Positions 45,081 to 59,883 of a stretch of DNA of 64,000 bases are shown in pieces; position 1 is the stretch's first letter; every line of letters starts with the position of its first letter. The translations under genes were made by a program, and so were the position numbers. The DNA comes from Sinotaia quadrata (lineage: Eukaryota > Mollusca > Gastropoda > Architaenioglossa > Viviparidae). The stretch is taken from NCBI GenBank assembly GCA_028829895.1, contig CM054179.1, positions 102,075,375-102,139,374 on the forward strand, read 5' to 3'. The notes below the pieces were generated by a model, which ran no database searches, was not told the origin of the DNA, and saw only the letters and a list, made by a program, of their open reading frames with translations.

Positions 45081-48000
45081 TTCTCGAGATCATAATCAAA
45101 CCACATTCTCTGCCATATTGGTACTCAAACGGAATTCACAGGAATCAACTTACAGCAATACGTTTTACTGATAAGATGATGATAATGCTGGATTCACACA
45201 CCAACGTAATCAAGTAGAGCACAGTAGCCACCAAAGTACACTATAACTAAAGTAAAACAAAAAGACTTGTTCTGCAAAAGTCAAATTAAGGCAGCACTAA
45301 ATTTCAGGCATATTTCATCTCTAAACTCCTTTCTTACAAACATTCTCAAATTACAAATCCCGCAACAATTTTGTTAGCCCGATACACACAGCATAAGAAA
45401 TATAGCATCAATCAAAATTCACAAGTATAATGTACATCGTAGTTGAATAAGCATTCTCAAATTCAAATCATAGATCAATAGCAAACGTACGAAATACTCT
45501 TTCGTCCATTCTTTCTTTTCAGTAAATTAACTTTCCATAAGCTAACGATCGCCTTTATGACCGGACTCGAGTTATGTTCAAATTCAAAGTGATTAGGATA
45601 GGGTACTCCTTCAACTTCCGGTCCATCCCCATTGGATGATTTTGTTATGAACAAGTGTGAGACTATTAGTCAGAAAAACTACTCATACGGTTTGAATTGG
45701 TTTGGATTGCGTTAGCAATTTTCTAGCATATTCTCAACTCGAGTTGTTTACTTCCAATTTTGACACTTAAAAATATCAACCTAAGCAGTGCTCAAGGTCG
45801 GGTTACTTTGACATTTAACAATTTATATAACAATTAAGTTTAGAAATGGGGATTGGCACATTTTACTCTGTCACACATAGTTATCAGAACAAAATTAAAA
45901 TAGCACGTGGTTTGGACTGTTTATTAACTGTGCACAAATTGTTATTTCTTCAACGGCTTCTCCTGAAATCAGTCCCACATATTTTTTTTCTTTCTACAAT
46001 AAGTGATTTACCATTTCCTTTCTACACTGAATCAGGCCTGCATGCTGTACCTCATTTGTTTTTGCTAGAATAGATTTTTTAAAATATTTTTTAAATTTCT
46101 TTCTTCTCTCACCGTACCCTCCCCACTACTTCCAAACCCTAATTGTCGACAACATTTTACATATCATTGTAGTGGTAGTGTGCTATGTGCAGATTCTCTC
46201 TGTTCTTTTTATGTATAAGGAACTATATAGGGTGCTTTTTGCAAAGTCCCTCTACTTTTGTTGTGTATAAATGGACCCTAAGACTACTTTTTGTTGAATA
46301 AGTTTGCTCTAGTTCATTGAGGACAGGGACTATTCCCCACCCACCCACTCCCCCGAAAAAACGAAATTAAATATCATAGGATATGTTGTTTGACAGTTCA
46401 TAATAAAAAATATACTTGCACAGTTTTTTTTAGCCTTTAATAACTGTACAATACATATTCTACGTTGGGCTGCTAAATAAAACATACTAGATAATTTTTT
46501 GTCGTTGATGACTACTATAGCCGTGTTGCACGATTTGCACCACTGTTAACTTATAAATTATTGTGAAACAAAGAAGAACGCATTATTAAAGCAAAATAAA
46601 ATATTTTTCCTGCAGCAGTTTCTGTTTTCATTACTGTCGCTGTGATTTATTCAATTTTTTTTGTTGTTGTCTATTTGAGCAGACCATGTTGCGTAGTTGG
46701 GATGAAGGATGTTTATGTGTGTGTTCTATGGGGGGATATTAATTACTTGTAATTTTAAAATCTGTTTATACCTTCGTAGCCTAACGTACACACACGATGT
46801 ACGTATCCGTATGTTTTGTTGGACCACCCTGCATTGTCTGTGTACGATGATTGCTTAACTGGTATTCGCTTTTGTCCAACCTCGCAACAGATTGCAGTTA
46901 AACTCGCAAAATTTCTCTCCCAACCAGAATACCACACCCTCTTTATTTACCCCACATAACTCATAGTCGACGTAAAATTACGTACAGTTGCAACGCAGTT
47001 AAATCCCTCCCACACACAAAAAAAAAAAAGAAAAAAGAAAAAGAAGCCATAAGCGACATTAAATTCTAAAGACAACAATGTTATTATTATAATTACTCCA
47101 TGTAAACTTCACACTTACCCCTATAGTGCACACTGACTCGTGGCCCTGGTCACGGTCCGCGGTTTGAGATTACCACCACGACATTCGCCTACAGTCGTAA
47201 ATAATCTAGTCGTTCATTAAATCTGAAACAACTTCAAAGGAATAGGCGACAGCTTGCCAGGTAATTCGTAATGTTGCATTAACATATTGTCAACCGGCTT
47301 TCCGGCTGGGACACCTATTTTGGGCGTGCGATGTAAGATGGGGGTGGGAGGGAATGATAGTTTTGCTGGGACCGCCGTCAGCGTAGGGAATGTCGAACAG
47401 AGGGGATACTTTCTGCTGGCTGTAAGGCTTTTGAGTGCTGCTATCTCTCAGAACATAAGTGATTTATTTCGTACGAAAACGTGTCTTGCCTCGCCGTAAA
47501 GAAATTAATAAAATGCCATGGGTTTTTTGTTGTTGTTTTGTTTCTGTTTTTATTTTTTTTAAAGTTCACGAAGTGTAATAGGTGGGACTTGTTTGGTCAG
47601 CAATAAAACCTAACAGTCATCACCGGACACGCATAGACACACACTCACGCACATTAATTTGCATTGTTGAATATGAATTTTATTTACTTATGATGTCTTG
47701 GAGCAGTACGCTTGTTGCTTTTATATAAAGATAGTTATGCACCGATACTCTCCCCTCTAAACTTCTGATTGGTTGATTTCTTGACGTCCTATGCAATCTT
47801 GTTCAATTTTCTTTCATTTCTATAAGCTGGATTTAATTGTAAATTTATATATATTCTGTCACAATACACATCAGCTCGTGAAATTTGCTGGCGGCTTTGC
47901 ATACAAAACACACATGCGCGCGCGCACACACACACACACACAAAGCATAAGGGAAATAGCACACCATAATTAACATATCTAGCATGTACATTATATAAAA

Positions 48001-51000
48001 ATAAAGATTAACACAATATTAATGTGCACATGTGTAACACAAAACAGTCGCACACATAATAAAAAAATGCATAGTTCTTAATATCAGCTTAGCAAGAGAA
48101 AATTATTTGGCGGGATTGGGGTGGTGGTGGAGAATTTCGGTTCAGAAAGCATCGCAAAGAAACATACTGATTACTCATTCATACATGCTGGTCTTAAAGT
48201 TAAGAAGTAAACACGCTGATGCCACAGAACAAACGGTGTATCTACGGAGAATTAATTGGAAACCATTTTTATTTTCAATTTCTGGCGGGCATGTTCACAA
48301 CAAAAAAGTCGGTTCACTACGCATGCGCTAAAACTTGTGACAACCGCAGCACATGCAACCTAAATAGAAATCGCACAGTATTGTGCGTAATGCGAAGTAT
48401 AAGAAATATTTATAGGTTTAACAATAAATTTAAACTTCATTTAAAAAAAAAAAATCTATCTACGTCATTTTTGCTAAAAGAAAAGAAAGACCAGGTGCTC
48501 TGTCTACTATTAAATTCACTTGCAGTTTGATTACGTAAAACCATACTGAACACAGCAAAAGAAGGCTTAAATAGTACTGTCAGTATTATGAAAATCTTAA
48601 TAAATGCCTTCTAGAATAGTTGTCTGCTATATGAATTGTTTTTTTTTTAAAAAACAATAATGATAGCAATATTTAAATAAATAATGCTAATTATAAAACT
48701 TATTTTAATTGACAAATGAAGATTGGTGTTTTGTTTGGATGCTCTGGAATCCACTTTATGCAATTTGTACATACGTATAAATTAAATTTAAAAAAAAATT
48801 ATTTCCAGCTGCAGTGCAAGAACAATACATGCTTCTGTGCAGTCATGTGATCACAGTGTTTTAAATAAAATCTGCGCACTCACTTCCTGTTACAAAAATA
48901 TTCTTAAAAAATTAGTTCACGGCAACTCATTTATGAATAAATCCATCTCATTTAACGATATCTCATATCGCCCTTCTTTCTTCTGTAAAATAAGTACTGC
49001 TCATTGTTTATATTATTAGTTTTTACTTTATCTGCGAACGCTTCAAAATAATTTTACTAGGTGAACTTGAACCCTCCCTCTTAGTGGGATTAAAAATAAA
49101 ATGTAAGTTACGTTATTCTCAATTTTCAAAGGAGGCATAACAATCCCAAATGAACCTATTATATCTGAGATGCATGTTTAGGAATGTGCTTACAATTCTT
49201 CGAAATATAATTCTGACAAAGGTTACTCTCCTATTATTGTTTTTAAATCAGTCTTAATTTATGTCCACCACGTGCACTTACAGTATATTGCTAAGTTTTT
49301 AATTAGATATTGTGTCTGTGTCACTGATGAAAAATGTCAATCCAAGTCGGAAGACGTAGTAAAAATGTTGAAGTTTCGTGTCCTTTGCACGAGTATTGGA
49401 ACCTGGCTCCCTTGTAAATCTGTTTAGTTTTTCATTGATTATATCAGTCATCGATCTGTGATTAAATCCTTGATCCTTGATGTTCCATGAGTTAAAATTG
49501 CAATTCCCCGTGCATCCCTAGAGTATGAGTCACCAATGTTGAACATAGGGGGAATCAAGCTAGGTGTCAGGAATTTGACGCAAGTGCCTGGGATATTATT
49601 ATTGGATCCAAAAAGCTCTTACTAGAGCTAATGAAGAATTTACCAACTTCTTATCTTCACTTGCATATTTTCCTGTCAATTTTTTTTTAATGCTTAACTA
49701 ATTGTAAAAGGCTTATCACAAGATGTTGAGAGAATTGGCCATGCAGTCATTAAAGAGCAGTAGTATAGAGAAATTTCCAAACTTATTATAACCAAATAAC
49801 AAGGGTATTTTTATTTCTTATAAAAATACATAATGTAAAATAAGGTTTGTGTCCGGTGTTACAGTATAAATAGTACATTAACAATAGTACAATTTTAATC
49901 TAGGATAATGCACCCATCTTATAAGAGAGAGTAATTACACTCTCTTAGAATAGTACAAATTAAAATTATTTGTAGGCGTCCATAGTAACAAATAGGTGAG
50001 CGACCCATAAGTTTAAGCTCTAAACATGCAAACAGAAGGGAAAAATAATTCTCTGACTGATGATGAAGTTGATACCACGTTACAATCGCATTCAAAAGGA
50101 AACAAATGATATCGTATGCAATAAACTTTCAAGTCCCAAGTAAGACTGTTAGAAACTGATCAGTGGAATAGTTGAGACACAAATCGTGAAAATATTAAAC
50201 GCAACACAATTAATGCAATGACTTTTAGTGTAAATGATAATGTGACATTAATGTTAAAAATAAGTAATAAATATAAATAGATTAAACTTGTTACCACTTT
50301 TTAGGCAATAATAAAAACAACAAAGATGGCTAAATAAAGCAGTTAATCTTGTAAAAGCTTTAAGTGCTTTACGATAAATTACTAGAAAAAAAACCACACT
50401 TAAATACAATTAATTACAAACAGCATAATAAATAACTGTATTTACAAAATAAAATCATAAATTAAGACTAGTTTGCAAATGTAGAACTAGAACAATACAT
50501 AACAGAGAGCGTTATTTCTGCTCTCGACTGCACTGCCTTAAGAACACTCGTGAAAACAACTAAAACATCTTAGTGTCAGAAGACAAGACAGACAATTCCA
50601 GTAGGTGAGCCCTAATGAGCCAAGGTACATTGACTGTTATGACTTCTAATTTGATTTGAATTTGGAGGGGGGAAAATACGAATGTCTATAATTGAACACA
50701 GCCTTCTGACAGGAGTGAACAGGTGTGAGAAATAAGATAGATTCTTAGGGGCTCGAACCAGAAAGTGAAGCATAACAATGAAAAGAAATGTGGCTGTACT
50801 GTGCTGTGAAAAGGGTCAATCCATGAGAAATGGAGTGGCCAGATCGATTCTTGGCGCTTTGGGAATAATTCTAGTTTCAGTCTTGTAATGTTTTCGAACT
50901 TCAGAAGGCGAATGTTGAATTTACAAAAATCAACACGAGAGTGCTGGTGAACACGCAACAGATTTTGTAAACATCGGTAAAATGAGACAACTGAGGATGA

Positions 51001-53309
51001 CGCGGATTTGTCTCAATCTCACATGCATTACATAACAAGTGCTGAATATGTTTTATGTGAGAAGAGTTGTCAAAGCGTATACCCAGATTTCTGACTGACT
51101 AACCGTGGTGAGTGACCCCAGTGTTCACTAACTCTGAAATAATTATTCGGAAGCTCTTATAGGAACAACTAACATACTTCTATATTGTTATCTTTAAATT
51201 GTTACTGATTACTAAGACTTAGCATCGGAAACACGTTTCAACACTTTTATGGTGGAAGCAACTTCATTAGGGCAGCATAAGGTGTAAAGATGACTGGACA
51301 TCAATGGTGACCTAATTCGTAGAATGTTCTACACAATCAAGAACAAATTAATTAACATACAACACAACATTTATGACGTTTGTCAGAAACAGATTCGATG
51401 TAGATCAAAGCTAAGAGTCAAGTTGAACCATAAAGGATCAGGAGGGGTTAGAAACTTTGGTCTCTAAAAATAACCAACCTACTTAAGTCCTCTGACCTCT
51501 TGATGATGGGAAATCTTAACTCATTCTTCACTCTCAGTCAGAGAGTTAGAGGAGAAGAAGGGGCAACCTATCTTTCAGTCCATCGTTATTCATCCAAGTC
51601 TAAAGATCATTGACAACAATTTTCCTTGTATTATTTCAGGATTAATTAATGGCAATAAAAATATTATAATTGAGGACAACTGGTTTTAAACAACTGATGA
51701 CTGGCCTGCCGATTTATCTAAATTCCTGATGAAATCTCACTCAGGTAACACAAATATTACAAGGATCACAAGCTATTGTATTAACAAAATTTGTTTATTA
51801 AATTTATTTGTAAAAAGTTATTTTAATTTTTTTAATTAAAATTAAATATTGGACATAAGGAACAACGTTTCACGATGCTTATTAGAGACTGAAGAAAATT
51901 ATCCCAGGAACAAGAAACCTAGAGTCTGAAGTTTGACCTTACTATTGGTCAATAACAACCACGTGTGAATAATTTATTCTCGCTGGGTCTTCTATCAGCC
52001 ATGAAGCAATCAGAGCTCGCTGTCTTACTGGGTGTGATGCTTTGATTGGTCCAAATATTCAGCAGTCTAATTTTAACATTAACTCTACAATATATGTGTA
52101 GAAATTTTTAGTACGGTTTTTATTGTTTTGTTTTTGTTTTTGTTTTTAAAAAAGCATTGGTTCATGTGAAGGTTAGCTGTCCATATTTTAATCTTTATAA
52201 ATTATATATTAGTTTGCTCGTTGAAGGATGTTTTTATTAATAAACTTTTTAAATATAAAAACATGCTTCAACAAGCAAAACCCTGAGGGTTAAACTGCAT
52301 TTTTCAACAACAGGAACCAAGGGAATTACTTTTATTCCAATTATAAGAATTATATAAATAAGAAAATGTATTTTCTATACATTTTGAATATTTTTATTTA
52401 AAGGTTTCAATGACATTTTAAGAAAAGGAAACAAATGTAATAGAAATTAGAAGGAAACAGATAATTTAAAAAGATTTTTCTCAAAGATAAACTGTCAAAT
52501 AGAGTAAAGATGAAAAATTAAAATTAAGTTTCAGAAACATTTAGAAATGCAGAATCATTGAAGTGGAAGGGTATGTGTGATATGCTGCCCACCCTCCCAC
52601 GATTTTATTATTTTATTTTAAGCTTAATTAAAAGTAAAGGTATCTTATTTCAGAATAATATTTTACATTTAATAATAATAGTCCAAGTAGTAATAATAGT
52701 TCTAATTTTATTGCTTTAAACTGCTATAAATGTGGTGATTTTAAACGTGTTCCAAACCATGACGCTTTAATTAAACTTGATTTTCCCATCTCGCCTAATT
52801 ACGTAATCCCTTGTCAAACTTGTCACTGTTTTGGCCACTGCAAGTGTACATAAAGTATCGGTGTCAGACTGGATGCGAAAAGTGTCACTCGGGGTAGGTT
52901 AAAATCTGAGCAATAAATGTTAGAGGCGAGTTAGAGAAATTCAAAATTAGACTGCCCTTGGACCCCCCCCCCCCCGCATTTCTAATAGTGAGTGATTGTC
53001 TCCCATAGTATATAGTATATGTGGCGCTATAACATGTCTTGCCTCCGTTATGATTATTATTATGAATATCTTATCATTTAATAATGCATGATCACTTATC
53101 AGTGGTTAATTATTAAGTTAGGATAGGCTTTCCCATATGAATTTCAGATCCATACACCACTGTAAATAACTGTACTATTGTCACATAATTATTTGTTTGC
53201 AGTTGGAACTTCTTAAGGAATAATGCATTTCATCAACTTACTAACATTCATCCAATTATTGACTCGTCACGCCCCCACCCACCCTCTGACTACTCCAGAC
53301 ATGTACCAA
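45081..53309. other. Long gene-free stretch
   Basis: About 8 kb without a supported gene. Items seen are an A-rich tract at 47020..47045, a short GCGC/CACA run at about 47915..47942, poly-C at about 52963..52975, and two slightly GC-richer patches at 46660..46940 and 47110..47480. The open frames in these patches (46755..46937 minus, 47287..47499 plus) have no recognised domain. 49300..49400 has a CTGATGAAAAATG...GGAAGACGTAGTAAAA segment reminiscent of conserved ends of some retroelements, unproven. The minus-strand frame 50686..50958 is also unassigned. Confidence 0.4.
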
Positions 53310-53565
53310 TTAACATGCGTGAGAAGGGATTAATAAAAATAAAGATTTATTATAAAAATAAATATATCACAAATAAATACAGCTAAGTCTTGAAACAGTC
53401 ATGTATATATATTATTCAATAAATGTTCAAGTCTGTCTCTTATACAGTCAATATTGACAATGGCTACTTTGAGGGAACAATCTCTACATAAGGTTTAGAG
53501 TTCTTTACACAGAGCTGGAAAAGAGAAAAATAGGAGACAAATTACTGAGCACATGACCTGTTCTG
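53310..53565. repeat. Dispersed repeat, relative of 5608..5800
   Basis: ATTAACATGCGTGAGAAGGG, GTTCAAGTCTGTCTCTTATA, TGGCTACTTTGAGGGAACAA and AGCTGGAAAAGAGAAAAATA parallel the copy at 5608..5800. The following open frame (53566..53787) is unassigned. Confidence 0.6.
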
Positions 53566-53957
53566 TTGGGCCAACTTATGTTGCGTCGAACGAAGAACAC
53601 GTCTGTTATGTCACACAGACAGTTCATAAAAGTTGACAGGGCACCAGTGTTCATTTTCAATTCAAATGTATGCAAACGTGAGCGAGTACTCTCGAACTCT
53701 GCTGGTATTAGAAATGACGATGTGTCTGCGTCTCCATTCTCACAACCATTGGAGTCTGTCGCGGTAGATGTTAACAAAGACGACTAGTACGTCAATCATA
53801 GGAAATCTCTCAAGACTAGAAGCAGTATCGATGATCCTAATCAATGAGGCAAAAAGGGAAAGGCATGCCCTAGAAATATTCAAGTGCAATGCTTTTTAAC
53901 TCATTCTATATAATTTCCTACTCTCTCTGTCTCTGTCTGCCTGCCTGTCTATCTGTT

Positions 53958-53958
<1 letters not shown>

Positions 53959-54027
<69 letters not shown>
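53959..54027. repeat. (CT)n microsatellite
   Basis: About 34 CT dinucleotides, preceded by CTGT and CTGC variants. Confidence 0.98.
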
Positions 54028-54029
<2 letters not shown>

Positions 54030-54290
54030 CAGCCACTCAATTTACATGTTTGCAAGAGAAGTGTTAGCCCTCATACACTAGATACACCTGTTATAAATTT
54101 GATTGAACTATAACAGAGTCATACATTCAATAATACTTAGTTAATCTAACATATACATATCAAATGAATCAATCTAAACTATACAGTATATCCAGATCAA
54201 GGAACAAAATCGTTTTAAGTCCAATACATGAAACAATAATTCTAATATAAAAATTATTCTAAATTCATTCTCGTGTATTATTCCAATCGA

Positions 54291-54580
54291 TAAAGGAGGA
54301 GTCAAAAGAAATGAAGATAAAAGAGGAGTCAAAGGAAATGAAGATAAAAGGAGTCAAAAGAAATGAAGATAAAGAGGAGTCAAAGGAAATGAAGAAAAAG
54401 GAGGAGTCAAAAGAAATGAAGATAAAAGAGGAGTCAAAGGAAATGAAGATAAAAGGAGTCAAAAGAAATGAAGATAAAAGAGGAGTCAAAGGAAATGAAG
54501 ACCAAAAGAAATGAAGATAAAAGAGGAGTCAAAGGAAATGAAGATAAAAGAGGAGTCAAAAGAAAGGCAGATAAAACTTT
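54291..54580. repeat. 24/27-bp purine-rich minisatellite
   Basis: About eleven units of GAGGAGTCAAA(A/G)GAAATGAAGATAAAA type (27 bp, some 24 bp) occur. Variants AAAAG and AAAGG before AAATGAAG alternate. Both periods are multiples of three, so Lys/Glu-rich and Ser/Phe-rich open frames appear on the two strands. They are by-products. Confidence 0.95.
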
Positions 54581-56498
54581 ATAAAGTACAATAAAATTGA
54601 TAATTTGTATAAATTACGTAGTAAGTGGCACGTCCCACCGCCAAACTCCACTGTGATGCCACAGCTGAGCTAATAAAAAGATTCTTAAGTGAAAGCAAAC
54701 TTTGAAATATGACGTTTAAAATGTTTATATATGTCATCTTTTTTTCAATTCAATTTTAGTTACTTCCCCATTGCCTGATCTATACGACATCTTCTCATGA
54801 CGTATGTAGGAACATGGCGGAAACGACCCTCATGATGACACATGACTCGCATTATGGACTGCTACAAAGGGAGAGAAGACAAGCGAAGACAATGTCAAAA
54901 GAACATAAATGTTCGAGGAGACAGAAAATATAATTTATCTACTTATGCTACAGTTATTATTAACTTCTAGACCAATTGCTCGTAATTCAGTCTCTCACAC
55001 GGAGGGAGTCTGCTCAGAAGGAGCGAACGAGGTTGTCGAGCGTGGGCTGATTCTGGTTCATCTGGTCAACTAGGTAGAATTATGAAAGAACACAAGTTGT
55101 GTTATGTCGACAAAATTATCTTAAAGCAGAAAGGGACATCAATGACTCATTGCTGCAATCAGCTCCTTTTAGAGGCTTAGTAAAACTGTGCTTAGTAATT
55201 GCCGGTTAGAACCTGTAGAAATAGTAAAAAACTGAGCTTTTGCGGCGAAATTCAGGGCAGTATACCTTTCTATCTAAATTAAGTATCAATAAGTGCATCA
55301 CGTGTGTGAGACCTTTCACAGGTTAGATTCAGGGCAGAGAGATGGGTACATTTATATCTCAATTAAGTGTCAATAGTGCATCACAGGTGTATGAGGCCTT
55401 TCTGTGGGAAATCCAATGAAGTTTAGTGAACTTAAAATAGATAAATACATTTAGTAAACTTGAAACGAGATAAATGCAGCATATATCATTGGCACACGTA
55501 CTCTACCTGAAGTGAAATCAAGGCTATTAATAGTACACACACACACAAATGGTAAAGCTAAATTAAATAATATAAACAGTAGGGAGTCGCAACGTACGTG
55601 ACCAGTGTGACATACTAGGTCAGAATCCAAGGCAGTAGTATTCAAAGCGAGGCTGTGATCTGATTACACACAGACCAAGTTCCATGCAACTGTGCAGTCA
55701 CTAACAGGCGCAAGTAAATCTAAGCGGCTGAAAGACGGATAACGTGAGACGCGTAAAACTTCTTTGATGTACTGTAGAAGGAAATGTGGCAACATGACTT
55801 GTCAAGACAAGTGAATCTTGAAGATGATGGAGAGACAACTCTATAGCCTCTAGCAAAATATTCATTTTTTAATATAATAATATGATAACAGTAATCAGCC
55901 AAGGGGTTCCTGTAGTCTTTTACAAAAATGATGTGACAATAGTAGACGTTATGGTAATAACAGAGCCACAAGTTCTGAATGACAACATTAATAGGTTTCT
56001 TTACACAATAAACACACATATACACACCACACACTAAACCACGTGCGCGCGTAAACTCCGACAATAACTGAAATAAAATATATAATTTATCACAAAAACA
56101 TACCCCACCCTAAGAGGACAATCCTTCCCCCCTCCCCCCGCCAACAACTGAAAGCCGACGCTAATATAATAGTCTAGTGATTACGCGTTCAGTTTAGATA
56201 GTGACGGAGCTATATCAAGTGTTCGTATAGTGGTAGTTTTATATACAGGATTACCGAATATTAGACTCAAATTTGAAAATTTGTGTTTGATTAGTTAGAG
56301 CAATATAAACACGCAAATCTTAAAATCATGAAGACATACCTACGTGATCGCGTCTCATCTATACAATACTCCATTCTATTTGTTTTGTCCCGTATTTTCG
56401 CAAAACTTTCTGAGGAAACTATAATTACCCTGCAGGCAACAGGCTAATTCGGCATAGTGTTAATGATAAGAGAGAGATAAAATACGAGCATTGATTTA
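54581..56498. other. Gene-free stretch
   Basis: No recognised exon. 55230..55410 holds a loose two-fold repeat around ATTCAGGGCAG and TCAATA(A)GTGCATCAC. Poly-C-rich CCCCCCTCCCCCC is at about 56127..56139. The minus-strand frames 55451..55645 and 55720..56064 have no domain. Confidence 0.4.
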
Positions 56499-56565
<67 letters not shown>

Positions 56566-56570
56566 CACAC
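56499..56570. repeat. (TC)n(AC)n microsatellite
   Basis: About 20 bp of TC followed by about 50 bp of AC, ending in ACTC variants. Confidence 0.97.
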
Positions 56571-57715
56571 TTATTCATTTACCAAACTGCGATATATCAG
56601 ACAAACACGCCATATGGATTTAATTAGTTTTTTTTTAAAGTGGATGTATTCATACTCTAATATTTTTTCAAATTTGTTATATTCAGAAATATTCAGGTTT
56701 AAGAAAACTATTTTGACTTCGTTTCCTCCTTATCATGTTACAATGGAAGTAATAAGTTTGTAAATCTAAAATAATGATAATATCACGAACTACTTATTGC
56801 ATTTTTCAAAGGCGCTATACTCCGGAAAGATAACTCTCATGTCATTTTGTCTTGGTGTGATAAGTTTAAGTACCAAATAAGAAAAATAACTTTGTTTCCC
56901 ATTCAGATCACATTGTTACAACAGTGAAGGCGGGAAATGTTTGGAATCATCGACGAATGAAAACAGCAAAGATTTCTGGTAATCTCTGTATAATTTGATT
57001 AAATTGATTAACATCGTAAATAGCTTGTTTATGTATTTATTTATGCATGTGCTTTATTTTGCATTTAAAGTTTCCCATAGTTGTGTGTATGTTTTAAACC
57101 TGAGCTAGTAAGGGTAGAAAACCCTATAAAATACATTCAAGAATAAAAATATCACGATTAAGTTTGTTATGTATATTAAAAAACATTATATTTTAAAGTT
57201 TACGTTGTTTATTACATAATATTGTCTTTGCTGCATAATAACATATTCAGTTTTATGTTTAGTTGAGAAAAATAGAGCTTCTTTTATGATGGCTGATAAT
57301 TTTTAAATATGGCTTCCTCGTTACGAAGTTATAGTTTTTATCCCTATTTTAAATTAAAATGTATCCAGATAAAGTTAATAATTTAGGTTAATAAAGAAAA
57401 TATATTGGTTGTAATGAGATAATTATATTGCTTTTTTTTTTTTTAATTCTGGGTAAAATCTTACTTTCTAAGTTGTCATTAGAAATATATGCTTTTTATT
57501 TACTTCAAACTCCTATAACATAAACATTTTTAAAAATTATTTTCTTATGTTTTTTATGTGAGCATTAAGACATGTTGTACACTTTAACATGTAAAATAAT
57601 TAGATTTAATACTCTTTATTTTTTGCGCTTCATGTAACAAAATGATACACTTCCGAAGATATTTGAGCTATATATGTGTGTGTGTGAAATATTTCCATCT
57701 TAAATTAGTATGAAT
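56571..57715. other. Very AT-rich gene-free stretch
   Basis: No coding signal. About 57600..57670 (AACATGTAAAATAATTAGAT, CACTTCCGAAG) recurs in related form at 59415..59490 (AACATTTAAAATAATTAGAT, CACTTCCCCAG), each preceded by GTGAGCATTAAGAC(A/C)TGTTGTACAC. The two blocks are an old direct duplication of about 140 bp. Confidence 0.6.
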
Positions 57716-57720
57716 CCATT

Positions 57721-57736
57721 ATCTATTTATCTATCG

Positions 57737-57814
<78 letters not shown>

Positions 57815-57816
57815 AA

Positions 57817-57896
<80 letters not shown>
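57721..57896. repeat. (ATCT)n(GTCT)n and (GT)n microsatellites
   Basis: ATCT tetranucleotides at 57721..57783, GTCT units to about 57805, then about 39 GT dinucleotides at 57819..57896. Confidence 0.98.
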
Positions 57897-57899
<3 letters not shown>

Positions 57900-58430
57900 A
57901 AGTATACACGATAGTATTCTTTATGCATACCAATGAACATAGAAGAAAGATTTTAAGTCAAAATCAGTAAATGCTACGGCTGTCTCTGAAATGAAGACTG
58001 AAATGAAGTTGAACGTATAGAAATGAAATACTTTTCCTTTCTTCTTGATTTCAGCGATAAGTCTAGATCTGTAGCTAGAATTCTGATTTTGAAGTCAAAT
58101 CGAATTAAAACATTACATCTATATAGTATGCAAGAAGAATTTATATTTGAATAAAAATTCTTCAAAAAGGCGCAATAACTAAGTTATGTAACTCTCGATC
58201 ACTTTATTTATTTTGAAAATTAGAAAATAGTTTGAGAAATTGATTCTGTATCTTAGTCATCATACTTGCCTCTTAAAACTGACAAATGAACACGTTCTAA
58301 TTTAATTTAGATTGTTTGAGACAAGTAGATCATTTGAATATTTTTTTTTAATGGCGTCGTATATAGGTATGCATTGCACAATTGTCCCGTGCCCGTCTCT
58401 CGTTTTCTGGTTCAAGCTTGTTGACCTGTG
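57897..58430. other. Gene-free stretch
   Basis: AT-rich unique DNA between microsatellites. Confidence 0.5.

Positions 58431-58516
<86 letters not shown>
58431..58516. repeat. (CT)n microsatellite
   Basis: About 42 uninterrupted CT dinucleotides. Confidence 0.98.
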
Positions 58517-58518
<2 letters not shown>

Positions 58519-59883
58519 CCCTTTACTTTCTAACGTTTTCCCCTGCACTTAGCACCACACCTCTTGTTTAGTAGGCTATAGAATATTTTGTTTTCTTTCA
58601 TCTTGCTAGTCTGTATTTTCTGTAATAGTTATACATATTCCAGATGAATTCCCTATATTATCTCCCTTTAAAACTCTCGCGAAAAGAAAATACAAAATGT
58701 CTGAAACTGTGCCGACAGTCCGTTGCATTTATGCGACTCATAAACACGCACCGCCAATCGTGCGACTGATTAATGCACTATTACAAAGGAAAGCTAAGAC
58801 GGAGAGAGCATAGGTAAAAGACAGCTACGAAATGATTTTAAGACAAATAGCTTGTCACTTTGGCCTGGGAAAATGATGATATCTTCACGATATTCACCCC
58901 TTCTGCCCTATTGCCCATTCTACTTTTTCAGACACACACACACACGCACACACACACACATACACGCACGCACGCACGCACGCACACACACACCACGTGC
59001 ACATTTATTGTCTTTGTCCCTGCCACTTCCTTGTGTTTTCTTTCTCATAGTCACTCTGCATCTTTCTTTCACACACACACATCCTTTGTCGCTTGCACTT
59101 TCTATATATGCTTATTCTCTTTGACACTGTCTCACGTACACTCACACGCACGCTTATATATTTTTCTCTTTGTCACTCTGCCTCAGGCATACATACCGAA
59201 CACACAAGAGCTCACACACGCACACACAGACAAAACATGCACACACACGCTATTTGACTCCCAAACATTCACATTCATGTACTGCCTGTCGTTCTCTCAC
59301 CTTGATCTCTCTCTGTGTCTTTATGTACGTGTCTGTCTGCATTTCTCTGTCTCTCTTTTTATAATTTTTCTTTTCTTATGTTTCTTATGTGAGCATTAAG
59401 ACCTGTTGTACACTTTAACATTTAAAATAATTAGATTTAATCACTTTATTTTTTGTACGTCAAGTAACAAAATGGTTCACTTCCCCAGAGAATGAGCTAT
59501 ATATGTCTCTGTCTCTCCGTCTCGCTGTTTGTCTCTGTCTGTCTATCTGTCTTTCTTCTGTATATCTCTGTCGCTCTGTCACTATCTATCTCTGTGTGTT
59601 TGTCTCTACCTCTCTCTCTCTCCTGATTTGAGAAACATATTTTGCACCATGGTTTTCATCACATTAGAATCTCTATATAAACAAACCAGTTTCTTGAAAC
59701 GAAGGCAAACACTGCTTTTTAAAAAAAAACTGTTGTAACTCTTTAACTGTAATTTTTCTGCTAACTGCTTAAATATTTTTCGTTAAATGCACAAGCAGAA
59801 GAAGACATTAGGGTTTTGTTTTTGGTGTGGTTGTTGTTTTTTACTGGTGTGCAATAACTTTGGAAAGTTTTTTTAAATAGAGA
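58517..59883. other. CA-rich and CT-rich cryptic simple sequence
   Basis: 58930..59250 is dominated by CACACA/CACGCA runs, and 59290..59630 by CTCT/CTGT runs. Between them is the older direct repeat at 59385..59490. Open frames with Thr-His and Ser-Leu runs are simple-sequence by-products. Confidence 0.7.

Noticed and set aside
54265..54514. Lys/Glu-rich or Ser/Phe-rich repeat proteins on opposite strands
   Set aside because: Both come from one 24/27-bp purine-rich minisatellite, and opposite-strand frames of equal quality indicate no selection on either.
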